Source of the DNA: Budorcas taxicolor
Lineage: Eukaryota; Chordata; Mammalia; Artiodactyla; Bovidae
Assembly (NCBI RefSeq): GCF_023091745.1
Contig: NC_068928.1
Span: 10,248,001 to 10,312,000, forward strand
Reading direction: 5' to 3'
DNA length: 64,000 nt
Shown here in pieces: positions 10,079 to 21,384 of this stretch. Numbering within the stretch: position 1 is the first letter of the stretch; each line of letters starts with the position of its first letter. The notes beneath the pieces are model-generated. The model ran no database searches, was not told the origin of the DNA, and saw only the letters and a list, made by a program, of their open reading frames with translations. The position numbers and the translations under genes were made by a program.

Positions 10079-12347
10079 AAAATAGAACCAGTTAGCAATT
10101 CCGACTGACCTTTTTTTCTGAACCTTCATAAGAGAAGAGCACTGTGGCAAGGAAGTGGGGGTGGGTGGGGCAGAGCCTGGAATAGTTTAGGTCTGAACTC
10201 TTACAGGTTAAGTGCATCTTTTTTTTCCCAGTATGCATTGGCTTCACTGAGAACAGCAGTTCTTTCTGTGTATGAGTTTTTGGGTGTTTTCCTCCAGTTC
10301 TATCATTGTAGTTGCGGAAAACAAAATCCCAAGGCTTCGAGTTCAGTGATAACCTGGCCGGCAGATTCCTCATGCCCCTAGCTTGTTCTCTTTGTACTTG
10401 AATGTTTTTGTGTGGAGAGAAATCTGTCTGTGTGATCCAGCAATGAGAAGGTCTTCAATTTGATGTCAGACGGCAAGTTATAAATTCCAGTGTACACCCC
10501 ACCCCGGACCTCCCCATCCAAAGCTCATTATATTAGGGAAGTGGGCAACGCATCTCTGTGAGGCTCATGAGAGAAGAGTTTGTTGCATTTAATCAACACT
10601 GTGAAGTCTGTTCTACAGCAGTTTAACCAGTATGCAGCGCATGACCGAAACTCATTTAACTGAGATAATTTCATTGCTTAGACTGAAAATATTATCATTG
10701 CTAAGATATGTGTAGGTTATGTTAGATAATTCTCAGCATCTCATTCTCCCAGTAGGCTGATCCTATAGGAAAATTCACCTTAAAAGTCACAAAAGAGTGA
10801 GTTGAAGGAGACGAGAACCTGTAAAATTGTTAAGCAAGATTAAAGCAGCCAACCCGGGACGTTTTCAGAATGGAACCAGATTCCCAGAGGGTGAGTCTGT
10901 CGTGGAAATGCCTTTTTGTGTCTCTGTGGGCTGCTCGTGGAGCGCGGGGCCCGAGATGCTCATGGTCCTGCCCTGGCAGTGCTGGGCGGAGAGCTAACAG
11001 GAAGCCAGGTAGCCCTGCTTTTAGCAGCAGACAGCATCCGTGAGACAAAGAGGATTCTGCAAAACCAAATTTTGTTCCCACAAGCTTCTTGGCCCACATC
11101 GTTTGGTGCTTTAGCAACCCTGGGAGATGAAGTTGTTGTCTCCACGTTACTAAAAAGCAGACCGAGATTTCATTTCCAATCCCAGAGAAACAGTTCCTCT
11201 GGCTCCCAGGCCCAAGATCTCAAGTAAAAAAAAATCATTTTCAACTTTCACATTCCTAAGCTGGTTTGCCAGCCCAGAATTCATAAATTCCCCTCTGCAT
11301 CCCTGCTGAAAGTAGTGGCTCTCATTTCTGTGTTTTGATTAGCCCCTTTACTCAGGGAATGTCCTGGCTATTGATAATCCTTTCCAGGAAAAGAAAACAG
11401 GCAGGGTCAGGGTGGGGGGAACATGTGGGTGTGTAAAAACCGAGCATGGTCATATACTGGATGTGAGGTGCCCTAGAATGTTCAAGGGGCAGAGGAGACT
11501 GGAGTGCCACTGTTCATCTTTGGGGATGGGGCCTCTGACTCTTGCATGGATCAGAGCAGGCTCCAGTTAGACCCAGGTTCTGTTGTTTTGTTTTGCTTTA
11601 ATTTAAATTACTATCCATTGAGCATCCAGTGGGCACATGGTGCAAGAGAGCTGAACAAAATGCTGGTTTTTCCATAATGACAAGGGTGGAAAAAAAAAAA
11701 CCAACTCATTAGGCTTTCCCGAAGAAGAACCAAAAGTGCTTCTTATAACTTGAGCTCCATTCTTGGCTTGCCTACTAATGTCTGGCAGTATCGTAGAGAC
11801 CGCAGCTGAGTGAGGGAGATGCCTCAGTCGGTTCATTTTTTAATTTCCTCACCAAATTTTGGACTCAGAGCATAACCAAAGACCTCATCCGTTCACCCCT
11901 GGTGGGTTTGGGGAACTGGAGTTTGATGGTAAAGCTTAGGGGTGCCCGGAGTAGAGAAAGGGAGAAGGAGAAAGGAAAAAGGCATGACGTGCTAGACCTC
12001 AGCCAGCAGCTGCCTTCCTCTTGAGCTGAAGTCCAGCCGGCAGATTCTAGTTCCATCTCCCTCGTGCCTCCCCAGGTCATATGGCGTGGGCGGCCCTGGA
12101 TTACACCCAGCCCGCTGGGATATTAGTCTCAGCCGCTGATGGGTTGATTTGATGTGTATCCAACCCAGCCGAGCTCAGTGTCCACGGAAGGTCAGCTGGG
12201 CCTGCCCAATTCCCCGGACAACAAGATGACAGAGATAAGATAGAGTCAGTCTTTACTGGTGGATCAGTGTGTGAAAGACAGGTGTCCCCTTTATAAAAAG
12301 ATTTTCAAGAGGATATATAAGAAACAGTTGCTTGTGAAATATACTTT

Positions 12348-12355
12348 TGTAAATA
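12348..12355 (+). promoter_or_regulatory. Pumilio response element TGTAAATA in the YPEL2 3' UTR
   Basis: This is an exact match to the UGUANAUA motif bound by PUM1/PUM2, proteins that repress and destabilise mRNAs. It sits in an AT-rich, probably unstructured part of the 3' UTR. Function is inferred from the motif only. Confidence 0.4.
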
Positions 12356-12758
12356 ATATTTAATTTTTTAAATAATATATTTGGTGCTGTTTTCTCAGAT
12401 CCCCTGAGAGCACTTTTTATTTTCATTTTTAAATTCTCTAGTTTCCTCTGCATTTCTTGAAGTATATTTTAAGGGAAACGGTGATCACCAGTATACTCTT
12501 GCAAAAGAAAAGGAAAGAAAAAAAAAATCTCCATCACTTTAGTCTGGACAGAGGCAATAAATGAAGCAATGTCTCTGTATTTCTTCCCAGTGGAACAGAC
12601 TCTGCAGTACATTACCAGGTTGAGAACTGAAATATTTTCTTGTACCGCTATTGGCCAGAAAAGAAAAGAAATCAAATAAATTGAGTAACAACTTAGAGCG
12701 ATTCCTCTTGTTGGAAGAATTTCCAACAGATTGGAATCTTATTTTTAATTGTTTGTGT

Positions 12759-12798
12759 AAGTGTGTGTGCACCCATGTGTGCGTGTGTGTGTGCGTGT
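12759..12798 (+). repeat. Impure (GT)n stretch in the YPEL2 3' UTR
   Basis: GT-rich tract with interruptions: aagtgtgtgtgcaccc, then gtgcgtgtgtgtgtgcgtg. It is a possible site for GU-binding RNA proteins of the CELF type. That role is inference. Confidence 0.6.
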
Positions 12799-13691
12799 AA
12801 AGCACTTTGCATCGTGCCTGCGGTTTTCGTTTTTGGGGGGGACACTCTACCTACAGTTTACACCCTGGGCACAGAAGAGTTTTCTTCTCTTTCTCTCTGC
12901 TGGCTTTGTTTCTGAGTGGACCAACAGCACAACCCTCGAGGAGTTTGTTGCCCCGAGCACGGAGCTGTTGCGTGTTTGCTCCTTCATGTGCTCAGCTTTT
13001 ACAGACTGTAAAGGAAGTCTGTTGTTCATGAAGAGCCAGCAGTCACAGCTGTGTCCCTCCCTGAGAGGTGAGGGTACTCATCATGGACCCCAGGCTCCAA
13101 TTGTTGTGGAAGCCACATCATGTTAAACATTAAACTCGTTTGGGTTGAAAAGAATGTCAGTAAAATAATACACATATTTTGTAGGTAAATAGCTTTTTTT
13201 TTTTTTTCTAAGGTCGCATTGCCTCAGGTTCGGGAAGAGGCTGGGAAATCAAATATTGATCACAATCAACTTAAATATTTTTTTAAAAAATGAGTCTGCC
13301 TCAAATGAGAAAACATGCTAGTGGTCTAGGTCGAGGAAAGAGATATATTAATATTTAATATTTAAAAGTAAGATAACGTCATGAAATCAGCCAGCAGTGA
13401 AAGGTAAAGGCCAAGAAGAAACAAGCTGTTCTCATAGTCTCAAATTCTACCTGCCCGTATGTTTTTGTATAACATGTGGGTGAAAGTGAGAGTCAGTTCC
13501 CTTTTCCAACCTGCAGAGGCTATCTTTCAGTACAGACTCTGCCTATTTATGCTTGTGTTTACAAACTGTATTTGTTGGGTTTTGTTTTTCTTTTATCTTT
13601 ATTATTTTTTTTAGTGGCATTTTCAGGTCACTTTGCTTCAATAACAAAGAAAATTATTTTCAAGTAATTTGTCTTCACCATTTCCTGTGTT

Positions 13692-13699
13692 TGTACATA
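13692..13699 (+). promoter_or_regulatory. Pumilio response element TGTACATA near the YPEL2 poly(A) signal
   Basis: A second exact UGUANAUA match lies 69 bases upstream of the AATAAA at 13768. Elements close to the 3' end are often the active ones. Function is inferred from the motif only. Confidence 0.4.
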
Positions 13700-13767
13700 G
13701 TGATTCAGTATTAGAGAAAAGCGCGTTTCTGTCATATTTCCAATCTGTGTTGGTGCTCATTTGAGAA

Positions 13768-13773
13768 AATAAA
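13768..13773 (+). terminator. YPEL2: Candidate distal polyadenylation signal AATAAA of YPEL2
   Basis: A canonical hexamer in the context gagaaAATAAAgttttc lies 4.6 kb after the stop codon. It is the last AATAAA before MIR-like sequence (about 13870) and ruminant SINEs (14282) appear. Cleavage would be expected 10-30 bases downstream, near 13785-13800. Confidence 0.6.
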
Positions 13774-13799
13774 GTTTTCAAATATGAATTCTTTGCAGG

Positions 13800-14268
13800 G
13801 CTCCTTAATTGACCCAACATGTTTTATCTCGACATTTAACACATAAAAGTAACTGAAAGGTCAGAAGGAGGTCATCTGTCTAAGGCCATTCACAGATCTG
13901 TCAACTGAGGCCCTAGGGGGTTATTTTCTCTAAGGACACTTAGCTAATTAATGAATAAAAATCAGGTCTCCTGCTTATCTATAAACAGTTCTCCTGGTTT
14001 TGGAGATCAGAAGTGCAGGAGTGACCTTTATCATTTCTGTCTACTAAGCTCCATGTTAGTCTCTGCAACCTTTTCTGTTTACACCAGTTTTCTTTGGAGA
14101 TAGAATTGCATTACGCCAAGGGGGAAAAAAACAGGTGAATCAATAAAATAATGTCAAAAAGAGGCAACATTACCTCTGAATGGTTGACTAACAAAGGGAA
14201 AAAATAAGCATAGTTACAATATATGGAAAAGCAAGTCTTCTCACTCACTGAACAACTAATAAACATCT
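13800..14268. other. Intergenic sequence just downstream of YPEL2
   Basis: A MIR-like fragment in reverse is visible at about 13870-13985 (cacagatctgtcaactgagg). Another AATAAA is at 13954-13959. The rest is AT-rich with nothing recognised. Confidence 0.5.
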
Positions 14269-14281
14269 ATTCAGTTCTAGG

Positions 14282-14477
14282 CAGCTTCCCTGGTGGCTCA
14301 GACTATAAAACCGTCTGCTTACAATGCGGGAGACTGGGGTTCGATCCCTGGGTCGGGACGATCCCCTGGAGAAGGAAATGGCAGCCCACTCCAGTATTCT
14401 TGCCTGGAGAATCCCATGGACAGAGGACCTTGCGGGCTACGGTCCATGGGATCATGACTGAACAACTTAACTTTCAC
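14282..14477 (+). mobile_element. Bov-tA SINE with a 13-bp target-site duplication
   Basis: The element runs from cagcttccctggtggctcag to the gactgaacaacttaac end. It is bracketed by perfect attcagttctagg copies at 14269-14281 and 14478-14490. It is the first ruminant SINE after the YPEL2 stop codon. Confidence 0.92.
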
Positions 14478-15060
14478 ATTCAGTTCTAGGGACTGGGTGA
14501 GACAATTCAACCATCCTAACATTGCAGCTGTGTTACTTCCCAAATACGTTTCCCTCTAGTCTTGTCTATATGCACACACAGCCTTGCATAGCCAGTCATT
14601 ATAAGTACAGTTTTAACAAGGCTCTTTTTACCTAAACATCATCAGTTTTTCTATATTTTAAAGCATTTTTTCAGAAGGTTGCATCCACAACTTAGAGTTC
14701 CCACCTTGTGCAAGCAACCTAAAGAGCAAAGAGGATATTAAAGCCACACAAGTATATGTGATGTATGTTTTCACATTGGTAATGATATTTTAAAAGACTA
14801 TTCCCTATTAAAATAGATACCATCTCTACTTTCCTGGACTTTTTACTTACCTATTCTGGCCCCAGCGACAGTTGACTTTTATTTGTCCTTGAATGCATTA
14901 TCTCCTTCCTGTGACCTGTTTTGCTTCAGTGGCTACCCTGTTACCATTTCATTTGTGTTTGCCTTTGGCAGCCATGGAGGGGAGAAAAGATAACATGTGC
15001 AGGAGAGGACCAGACTCAAACCACGGCAGCTGTCCAGGAGATCAGGCTGGAAGAAGGGAT

Positions 15061-15266
15061 TGTTGTTTAGTCGCTAAGTCATGTCCAACTCTTTGCAACC
15101 CCTTAGACTGTAGCCCACCAGGCTCCTCTGTCCATGGGATTTCCCAGGCAAGAACACTGGAGTGGGTTGCCATTTCCTTCTCCAGGGGATCTTCCCGACC
15201 CAGGGACCTGAACCCGCTTCTCCTGTGTTGGCAGCACTCTTTACCACTGAGTCACCAGGGACGCCT
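15061..15266 (-). mobile_element. Bov-tA SINE
   Basis: Reverse-strand copy from gtttagtcgctaagtcatgt to gtcaccagggacgcc. Confidence 0.87.
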
Positions 15267-15414
15267 CCCGAAGAAACGGAGGGGAAAGCAGGGATATTCA
15301 TGGAGTGCCTGGTTTGCGTGAGAACCTGTGTTGGGCTCTTTGCTTACATGACCTCATGTAGGATGTTCACAAGGAAGTGCTTCCTCATATCATCCTAGGA
15401 GTTCGTGGGAGAGC

Positions 15415-15520
15415 AGGGCAGACAATCATTCTCATTTTGTAGATGAGGAAACCAAGGTTTCTCACGACAGGGTGAGGAATTACAGCCCATCTGACCTTAT
15501 GCTCTTGGTTCCCTACACCG
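15415..15520 (-). mobile_element. MIR fragment
   Basis: Contains cattttgtagatgaggaaac, the conserved MIR 3' block in reverse. Edges are approximate. Confidence 0.55.
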
Positions 15521-15529
15521 TGTCCCAAA

Positions 15530-17160
15530 TGTTAGCCTCTGTCTTCTGCCCTCATTCTAGCGTAGTTCACAAAGACACTTGCCCAGCCTGCCCACCATGA
15601 CTGTTTAATAAATAAGGATTGAGGAATGCAAATTAGAAAAGCAGTGCAGACAAAGCCAGAAAACTCAATTCTGCCTGAAAAGTATTGTGTATTCCATAGC
15701 TGAATATAAGCTGAGCTTTCTTGCTTCTTTAATACTCAGTAATGAATTACATATGTAATCCTTGGCCCTTTGATTAATAGGAGGTCCTTAATAAGTGCTT
15801 GGTGAACACTGAATTAATGCGGAGAATTAACAGGGTGTTTTTTTTTAATCTCTTTAACATGTTAGTTTCCGTAAGAGAAGAATGGAGGTTAGTATTAAAT
15901 GTTCCATAAATTGTTACACCATGAGCAATCAGTTTATTAACTTGCATTTATTTATTCAGCAAGCACTTTGGGGGCATCTGTTGTGTACCTAGTCTGGTCA
16001 GGAAACTAACCCCAGGGAGGAGAAGAGCAGGGGTACCAATTGTGTTGAGTGAGAACAAAAGATTATGCATGGCTTTCCCTACCTTTGGCCAAATACCTAG
16101 CCACAGGGACCAGGACCCTCAGGCAGCTGTTTCCTGCAGAAGCAATTGCTCATAAATCCTTTCATCTGAACCCAGTAAATGGCTGTGTCCTAGAGCAGGG
16201 CACAGGGCAAGCACTGGAATTAGAGCGCCTGGTTTCAAAGACTGGTTTCCCTTCATTAAAAAAAGGAATCTATGGAAAGAGTTAGGCCAGCGCCAGGGAG
16301 GAGTCAATGATATTAAAATAACTGTTATCATTACAGACTGCTTAAGTCCATTTTGAATTTGGAGTGGGGGGAAAAGGACTACTGTATTTTGCTCTTTATG
16401 TGTATTTTTTGTTTGATTTCACAACAATCCCATGAAGCTTCCCCGTTTTACAGAGGGAAAAACTGGAGGTTCAGTGAGCATAAATATATACATGGAAGAG
16501 CTCTGAACTGTTGTTCTGATTGTGAAGTCCACACCATATCTGGTCCAGCCTGCCGTTCAGGAAAAAGGAATAACTACCAAATCGGAAACTCTGGCAGGTC
16601 TGACTAAGCACACACCCAAAATGCCATGCTATTTTGTTCCCTTATATTTTATTCTTTTTTCATGAAATGGAAACCCTGGCTTTTCTGTTAGAAGCCAAGA
16701 GCTTAGAACCGAGGAAGCATAGTTTGTTAAACCTTTATTTCACAGGATTTCATGACTATTGATTTCACTACTATGACTTCTTATTTCTTTTGAGGGGAAA
16801 AAAAAAAAGTATTACTTTCAGTTCAGACTGAAAGATAGAAACCCCAAAACTTACCCATCTGGACGTGACTAAAGTATCCTAACACGTGACATTTCTTTGG
16901 AGCCATAGGGGGCGATGCTTCAGGCCTGTTTGAACAAGCCAAAGATTAAAAGTTCATGTTGCATGAAGATTCTTCTAATTCCCAAGTGATATGGGATCAT
17001 TTTAATGAGAGACAGGATAGCTAGAGAAGCTGAATTTTTCCAGGCCTGAGCAAATTATTTGAAAACTATGACCGAACTATTGAGTTATATTTATTTTGAA
17101 TTAAAATCATATTAATGATTTCTCCCAAGCTGAGATATTAGCAAGGTCAAATAAAAAGAT
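15530..17160. other. SINE-free intergenic stretch
   Basis: No ruminant SINE or BovB is present. Weak L2-like sequence occurs near 15945-15995 (tatttattcagcaagcac). The stretch is AT-rich and nothing else is recognised. Confidence 0.5.
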
Positions 17161-17164
17161 GGTT

Positions 17165-17560
17165 ACTTTTGGAGTTGGACAGATGGGGGTTTGAAACCTG
17201 ACTGTGTGCTTATAGCTTCCCCGATGGCTCACTCGGTAAAGAATTCACCTGCAATGTAGGAGGCCCAGGTTCAGTCCCTGGGTCAGGAAGATCCCCTGAA
17301 GAAGGAAATCGCAACCCACTTCAGTATTCTTACCTGGAAAATTCCATGGACAGAAGAGCCTGGCAGGCTACAGTCCATGGGGTCTCAAGAGTTGGACATG
17401 CATGGATCACTTTGAGGAAGTCACAGAAATTCTCAGGACTGGTTTCCATCGTTTGTTAAGTTGGGGCTACCAGAAACCATAAGTTATTGTAGGAATCAAT
17501 AATAGCCATAAAGTGTTCAGCACTTTGCCCAGACCAAGTAGGCCTTAGCAGGTGTCACTT
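17165..17560 (+). mobile_element. MIR SINE split by Bov-tA
   Basis: The MIR 5' part ends near 17214 (gggtttgaaacctgactgtg). It resumes after the inserted Bov-tA with tttgaggaagtcacag and a degenerate tail. The order and orientation of the two halves agree. Confidence 0.55.
17215..17402 (+). mobile_element. Bov-tA SINE
   Basis: Head gcttccccgatggctcactc, body cagtattcttacctgg, end ggtctcaagagttggacatg. It is inserted in a MIR. Confidence 0.88.
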
Positions 17561-17644
17561 GTCCTTTATTTGCTGAGTAATTGAAACTCACTGTGATGGG
17601 TACCACTAGCACATGGGATTATTATTATTGGCCCTGATACTATC

Positions 17645-17741
17645 TCAGCATTCAAAATCATCATTCTTCAACCAGGGTTCAAACCTGTGCCCCCTGCATT
17701 GCAAGGGCCAAGTCTTAACCATTGGACTGCCTGGGAAGTCC
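17645..17741 (-). mobile_element. CHR-type SINE
   Basis: Reverse-strand copy with accagggttcaaacctgtgc and gactgcctgggaagtccc. Near-identical agcacat[g/a]ggat sequences flank it at about 17610 and 17742, which suggests a target-site duplication. Confidence 0.78.
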
Positions 17742-17900
17742 CAGCACATAGGATACTTAAGGTTCAACAGTCATCGTTCCCATCTCTACCAAGGAGGCTG
17801 GCACTCAGGGAGGTTAAGTAACCTACACTTGATCATGGGCCTGCTATGTAGCCAGAACTGGAACTGGAACCCAGAACACCTAGGCAATCAGATTAGGAGT
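17742..17900 (-). mobile_element. MIR-like fragment
   Basis: Blocks gggaggttaagtaaccta and tagccagaactggaactgg match the reversed MIR. Divergence is high. Confidence 0.4.
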
Positions 17901-18801
17901 CCCTGTACCACACTAACTTTTACTTCGAGAGGAGAGTGTGTAGCTTTAAAAAAAGGGTGTCAGCTAGGAAAGCATCTTTGCATTTTAGGATCCTGTTTGA
18001 AATGTATCCATCTTTGGTCATCTTCCATACAGCAAAATTCGCTCGTTATCCTTACACCCAAGACTGATGTGCAGTCACCTTGTGGGGGAAGCAAGATGTT
18101 CTCAGACGGGCTCGCCTCCCCGGCCTCCCCTGGACTGCCCGCCTCTGATTCTGCGCCACTTTTCCAGAGCACAGCCACCGACTGAGCAGTTGAATCGGGA
18201 ATGTTTTATTTATGACTTTAATAATGGAGTCTCTTGGGAAAACTGGTTTCCCATTCCCAGAAGTGAAAAAATCATCTACAGAATGTTCTTGAAATTTTTT
18301 TGCTGTTTACATTTTTTCTCCTACCACAGTCTTTGAGCCACCTTAATAGAGTTTCAAACATCCCTTCACAAAAGAAGGATAATTTGAGCTGATGTTCATT
18401 TGGCTGGTATGTTCTGTACCAAACCAGCACATGTGGCTGCTGATACAATCCTAAACATGGTGTTTATTACTAAAACTGCCACTAGGCCGACAGGGGCTTG
18501 TTTTAACTTTGTCTGGTTCCCAGAGCCTTATTTCCACACCCATTGGACGAATAGTACCCACATCTCCTGGAGGCACTCAGGCCTGAAGTTGTTTCCATGG
18601 TGATGAGACATGCCCAGGGCTCAGGCTTCATTCTGTTCTTATTTCTCAATGATATTATAAAGAAGTAGTACCAGAGAGAATGTTAACCACCTGAGGAAGA
18701 GAAGTTGAAAAAAGGACGCATCACTGACCTTCTGGAGCCCTGGCTATAGGAGGGAACTCTGGAAGTTTCTGTTTAACCAGAGGGAGTTAGGGAGTCATCT
18801 T
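17900..18801. other. Intergenic, nothing recognised
   Basis: Unique-looking sequence with no repeat or gene I can name. The longest frame, at 17613-18185, runs through SINE and MIR sequence and is not credible as a protein. Confidence 0.5.
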
Positions 18802-18934
18802 GGGAAGATCCCCTGGAGTAGGAAATGGCACCCCACTCCAGTAATCTTGCTTAGAAAATTCCATGGACAGAGGAACCTGGCAGGCTACAGTCCATGGGGT
18901 CGCACAGAGTTGGACACGGCTGAGCACAGACACA
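18802..18934 (+). mobile_element. Bov-tA SINE lacking its tRNA head
   Basis: It starts at gggaagatcccctggagtag and ends at gagttggacacggctgagc. The 5' tRNA-like part is absent. Confidence 0.85.
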
Positions 18935-19139
18935 AGACTTGCAAAGAAAACGTTAGAGTTATCACTGAGCTAAGTGGTTTGGACCTGTTGTGTCCTATAC
19001 ATCAGATATTTCATCTTGCCTTGGGTAGAGCTAGATTTAGCCTAAGGGAGACTTACCTGTAAAAGCAGATAAGGCAGGCAGAACTCAACATTAGAAGGCC
19101 TGTAAAGATCTTTTCTGCCTGTGGGCATGAGACTACCAG

Positions 19140-19295
19140 GCATTTGGGGACTAAAAAGCAGACTTCCAGGCTCTGATTAGCTGTGTGACCTTGGATTGGT
19201 TACCTTTGGAGGCTTAGTTGACTTATCTGTAAAAGAAGATTGTTGTAAGGACGAAGTGAGATAATATATCTTGAGTGCCTGGCACCCTAAAGCTA
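19140..19295 (+). mobile_element. MIR SINE
   Basis: Clear MIR features: attagctgtgtgaccttgga, cttatctgtaaaagaagatt and gagtgcctggcacc. Confidence 0.7.
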
Positions 19296-19309
19296 AAGAA
19301 ATGTTGGTT

Positions 19310-19525
19310 GGATGGGTGGTTTAGTTCCTAAGTCATGTCTGACTTTTGCTACCCCTTGGAGTGTAGCCCACCAAGCTCCTCTGTCCTTGGAATTTTCCAG
19401 GCAAGAATACTGGAGTGGATTGCCATTTCCCTCTCCAGGGGATCTTCCTGAACCAGGGATCGAACTCAGGTCTCCTGCACTGCAGGTAGATTCCTTCCTG
19501 ACTGAGCCACCAGGGAAGCTGGTGT
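19310..19525 (-). mobile_element. Bov-tA SINE with a 10-bp target-site duplication
   Basis: Complete reverse-strand copy bracketed by aatgttggtt at 19300-19309 and 19526-19535. Confidence 0.9.
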
Positions 19526-20049
19526 AATGTTGGTTATTGTTGCTTGAATAGTAGTAAAGGCAGAGGGTGGATGTGTGTTATTCAAAGTGGAAAAATGCAT
19601 GTGCTCCAATGGCCAGGGGTTACTGGTAGGCTGGTTTATAATTTTCCTTTTTCTTCGCATGCACTTTCTAAACATATTTTTCTTCATTTCTGTATATTTG
19701 GGCAATCATCCCCAAGGACAGTAATTTACCCATTCTTTCAATATGTCTTTTTGAGCCAAGCTTAGGGATAATTGCCCTGCCCTTGGGGGAGTTTTCTCAA
19801 TCTCTTTAGGGAGTGCTTGTGTTACAAGGGGGAGAAGGGGTTGCCCAGCGTAAAAAAGGTCAGAGTTACCACAGCAGTTACTGGTTTAGACTAGACAGTA
19901 GAGTTCTAGAAAGGCTTCCAGAGGCCTCCTTGCTGCCTGTCTCCCACTGGGGCCTTGAAGCACTTAACTCAGGCCTCTTGTATGGTCCTTACCAGGTTTG
20001 CTGTCTGACTCCTTCCATAGGACTTCCTCCTGGGCAAGGACCCAGGTTC

Positions 20050-20179
20050 TCTCTCTCTCTTTTTTTTTTTTTTTGGGCTGCTCAGCATGTGGGATCTTCA
20101 TTTCCTGACCAGGGATTGAACACACACCCCCTACACTGGAAGTGTGGAGTCTTAACAACGGGACCACCAGGGAAGTCCC
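20050..20179 (-). mobile_element. CHR-type SINE
   Basis: T-run tail (20061-20074), then gggatcttcatttcctgacc and head complement accaccagggaagtccc. Confidence 0.84.
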
Positions 20180-20228
20180 GAACTCTTTATGGCCGACTAA
20201 TGAACGTTTGATGAACAGATAATCGTCA

Positions 20229-20345
20229 GGAGTTCCCTGGTCGTCTGGTGGGTAGGATTCCAGGCTCTCACTGCTGTGGCTTGGGTTCAGTCCCTGATTG
20301 GGGAACTGAGATACCGCAAGCAGTGTGGCCAAAAAAAAAAAAAAA
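20229..20345 (+). mobile_element. CHR-type SINE
   Basis: Head ggagttccctggtcgtctgg, then gattggggaactgagatacc and a poly-A tail at 20331-20345. It lies 49 bp from the inverted copy at 20050, so the pair could form a hairpin in RNA. Confidence 0.82.
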
Positions 20346-20509
20346 GTGTGGATGTAAGGGATGGTCAGTTAACAAAAGAATTATTCCTTTCAATCCCAAC
20401 CCAAAAGGAAATGTGGTATTTATTGAATGCATGTGGAGAAAGGAAAGATTGCTTTAGCGTTTACCTTCATTCCATTTGAAACAATAAGGGAAATGAGATA
20501 AGCTGGTTT

Positions 20510-20635
20510 ATTTTTTATTTATTTTTGGCCATGGCATATGGCCTGTGGGATCTTAGCTCTCTGACCAGGGGCTGAACCCAGGCCCTAGGAAGTGGAATTG
20601 CCAAGTCCTGACCACTGGGCCACCAGGGAAGTCCC
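20510..20635 (-). mobile_element. CHR-type SINE
   Basis: Reverse copy with T-rich tail, gtgggatcttagctctctga and gggccaccagggaagtccc. It is the third CHR copy within 600 bp. Confidence 0.83.
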
Positions 20636-20920
20636 CAAGAGAAGTTTGCCAGGTAAGGTAACTAAAGTGAGCATATTTTATATATCTTGGTGGGAGTGAA
20701 GCCTGTCATATGGGTTCTTGCAGTCTAACCAAGTACAAGTGTAACAGGAGGAAAGGGGGCAGGACACAAATTTGGAAAGAACCACATAGCCCAAGGACAC
20801 AACAGAAACCAGTTAGAATCAAAGGGATCCAAGATGGCAGACAAGGCGATTTTAATTAGACCCTGATCCTCAATCAGCAAGCTAAATGACACACCCAGAG
20901 GTGCCATGACAGCTCCAAGG

Positions 20921-21045
20921 AAAGTGAAAGTCGTTCAGTCTTGTCTGATTCTCTACGACCACATGGACTGCAGCCTGCCAGGCTCCTCTGGCCATGAAAT
21001 TCTCCAGGCAAGAATCCTGGAATGGGTTGCCATTTCCTTCTCCAG
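20921..21045 (-). mobile_element. BovA-type SINE body (no tRNA head)
   Basis: Reverse copy from gtgaaagtcgttcagtcttg to tgccatttccttctccag. The remainder of the element is missing. Confidence 0.82.
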
Positions 21046-21126
21046 TAGCAGTTCCAAGGCACTGTCCAAAGACCAAGGAATACGCAGTGGCCCAATTCCT
21101 GGAAATCTCCATCCCTTCCCTAAAAT

Positions 21127-21340
21127 GGGTTTCCCTGGTGGCTCAGACAATAAAGAATCCACCTGTAATGTGGGAGACCTGGGTTCGATTCCTGGTTTGG
21201 GAAGAGCCCCTGGAGAAGGAATAGCTACCCACTCTAGTATTCTGGGCTGGAGAATTCCATGGACAGAGGAGCCAGGCAGGCTACATACAGTCCATGGGGT
21301 CACAAAGAATCAAACATGACTGAACGACTTACACTTTCCC
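21127..21340 (+). mobile_element. Bov-tA SINE
   Basis: Head gggtttccctggtggctcag, B-box cctgggttcgattcctgg, end catgactgaacgactt. Confidence 0.88.
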
Positions 21341-21384
21341 CAAAATAGTTGGAATAATCCTCCCACACATTAGCATGTGAATTT

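Larger units (their letters stand above)
9128..13790 (+). other. YPEL2: Probable long YPEL2 3' UTR
   Basis: The interval starts after the TGA and runs to just past an AATAAA at 13768. Neither it nor the next 500 bp contains a Bov-tA, CHR or BovB copy, although the rest of the window averages more than one per kilobase. That is what a conserved transcribed 3' UTR would look like. It holds several internal AATAAA hexamers, two Pumilio-type TGTANATA motifs, a GT-rich stretch near 12760-12798 and AT-rich segments near 12340-12480 and 13270-13375. The extent is inferred; no transcript evidence is available here. Confidence 0.65.

Noticed and set aside
13954..13959. AATAAA as the YPEL2 poly(A) signal instead of 13768
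   Set aside because: It lies within MIR-like sequence about 190 bases further on; 13768 is preferred but 13954 cannot be excluded without transcript data.
14282..14350. tRNA gene suggested by A- and B-box-like sequence in Bov-tA heads (example)
   Set aside because: Only the tRNA-derived SINE head is present, without a foldable full cloverleaf. The same applies to all Bov-tA and CHR heads in the window.
17613..18185. Plus-strand frame of 190 residues
   Set aside because: It runs through a CHR SINE and a MIR remnant, so it is a repeat translation and not a gene.
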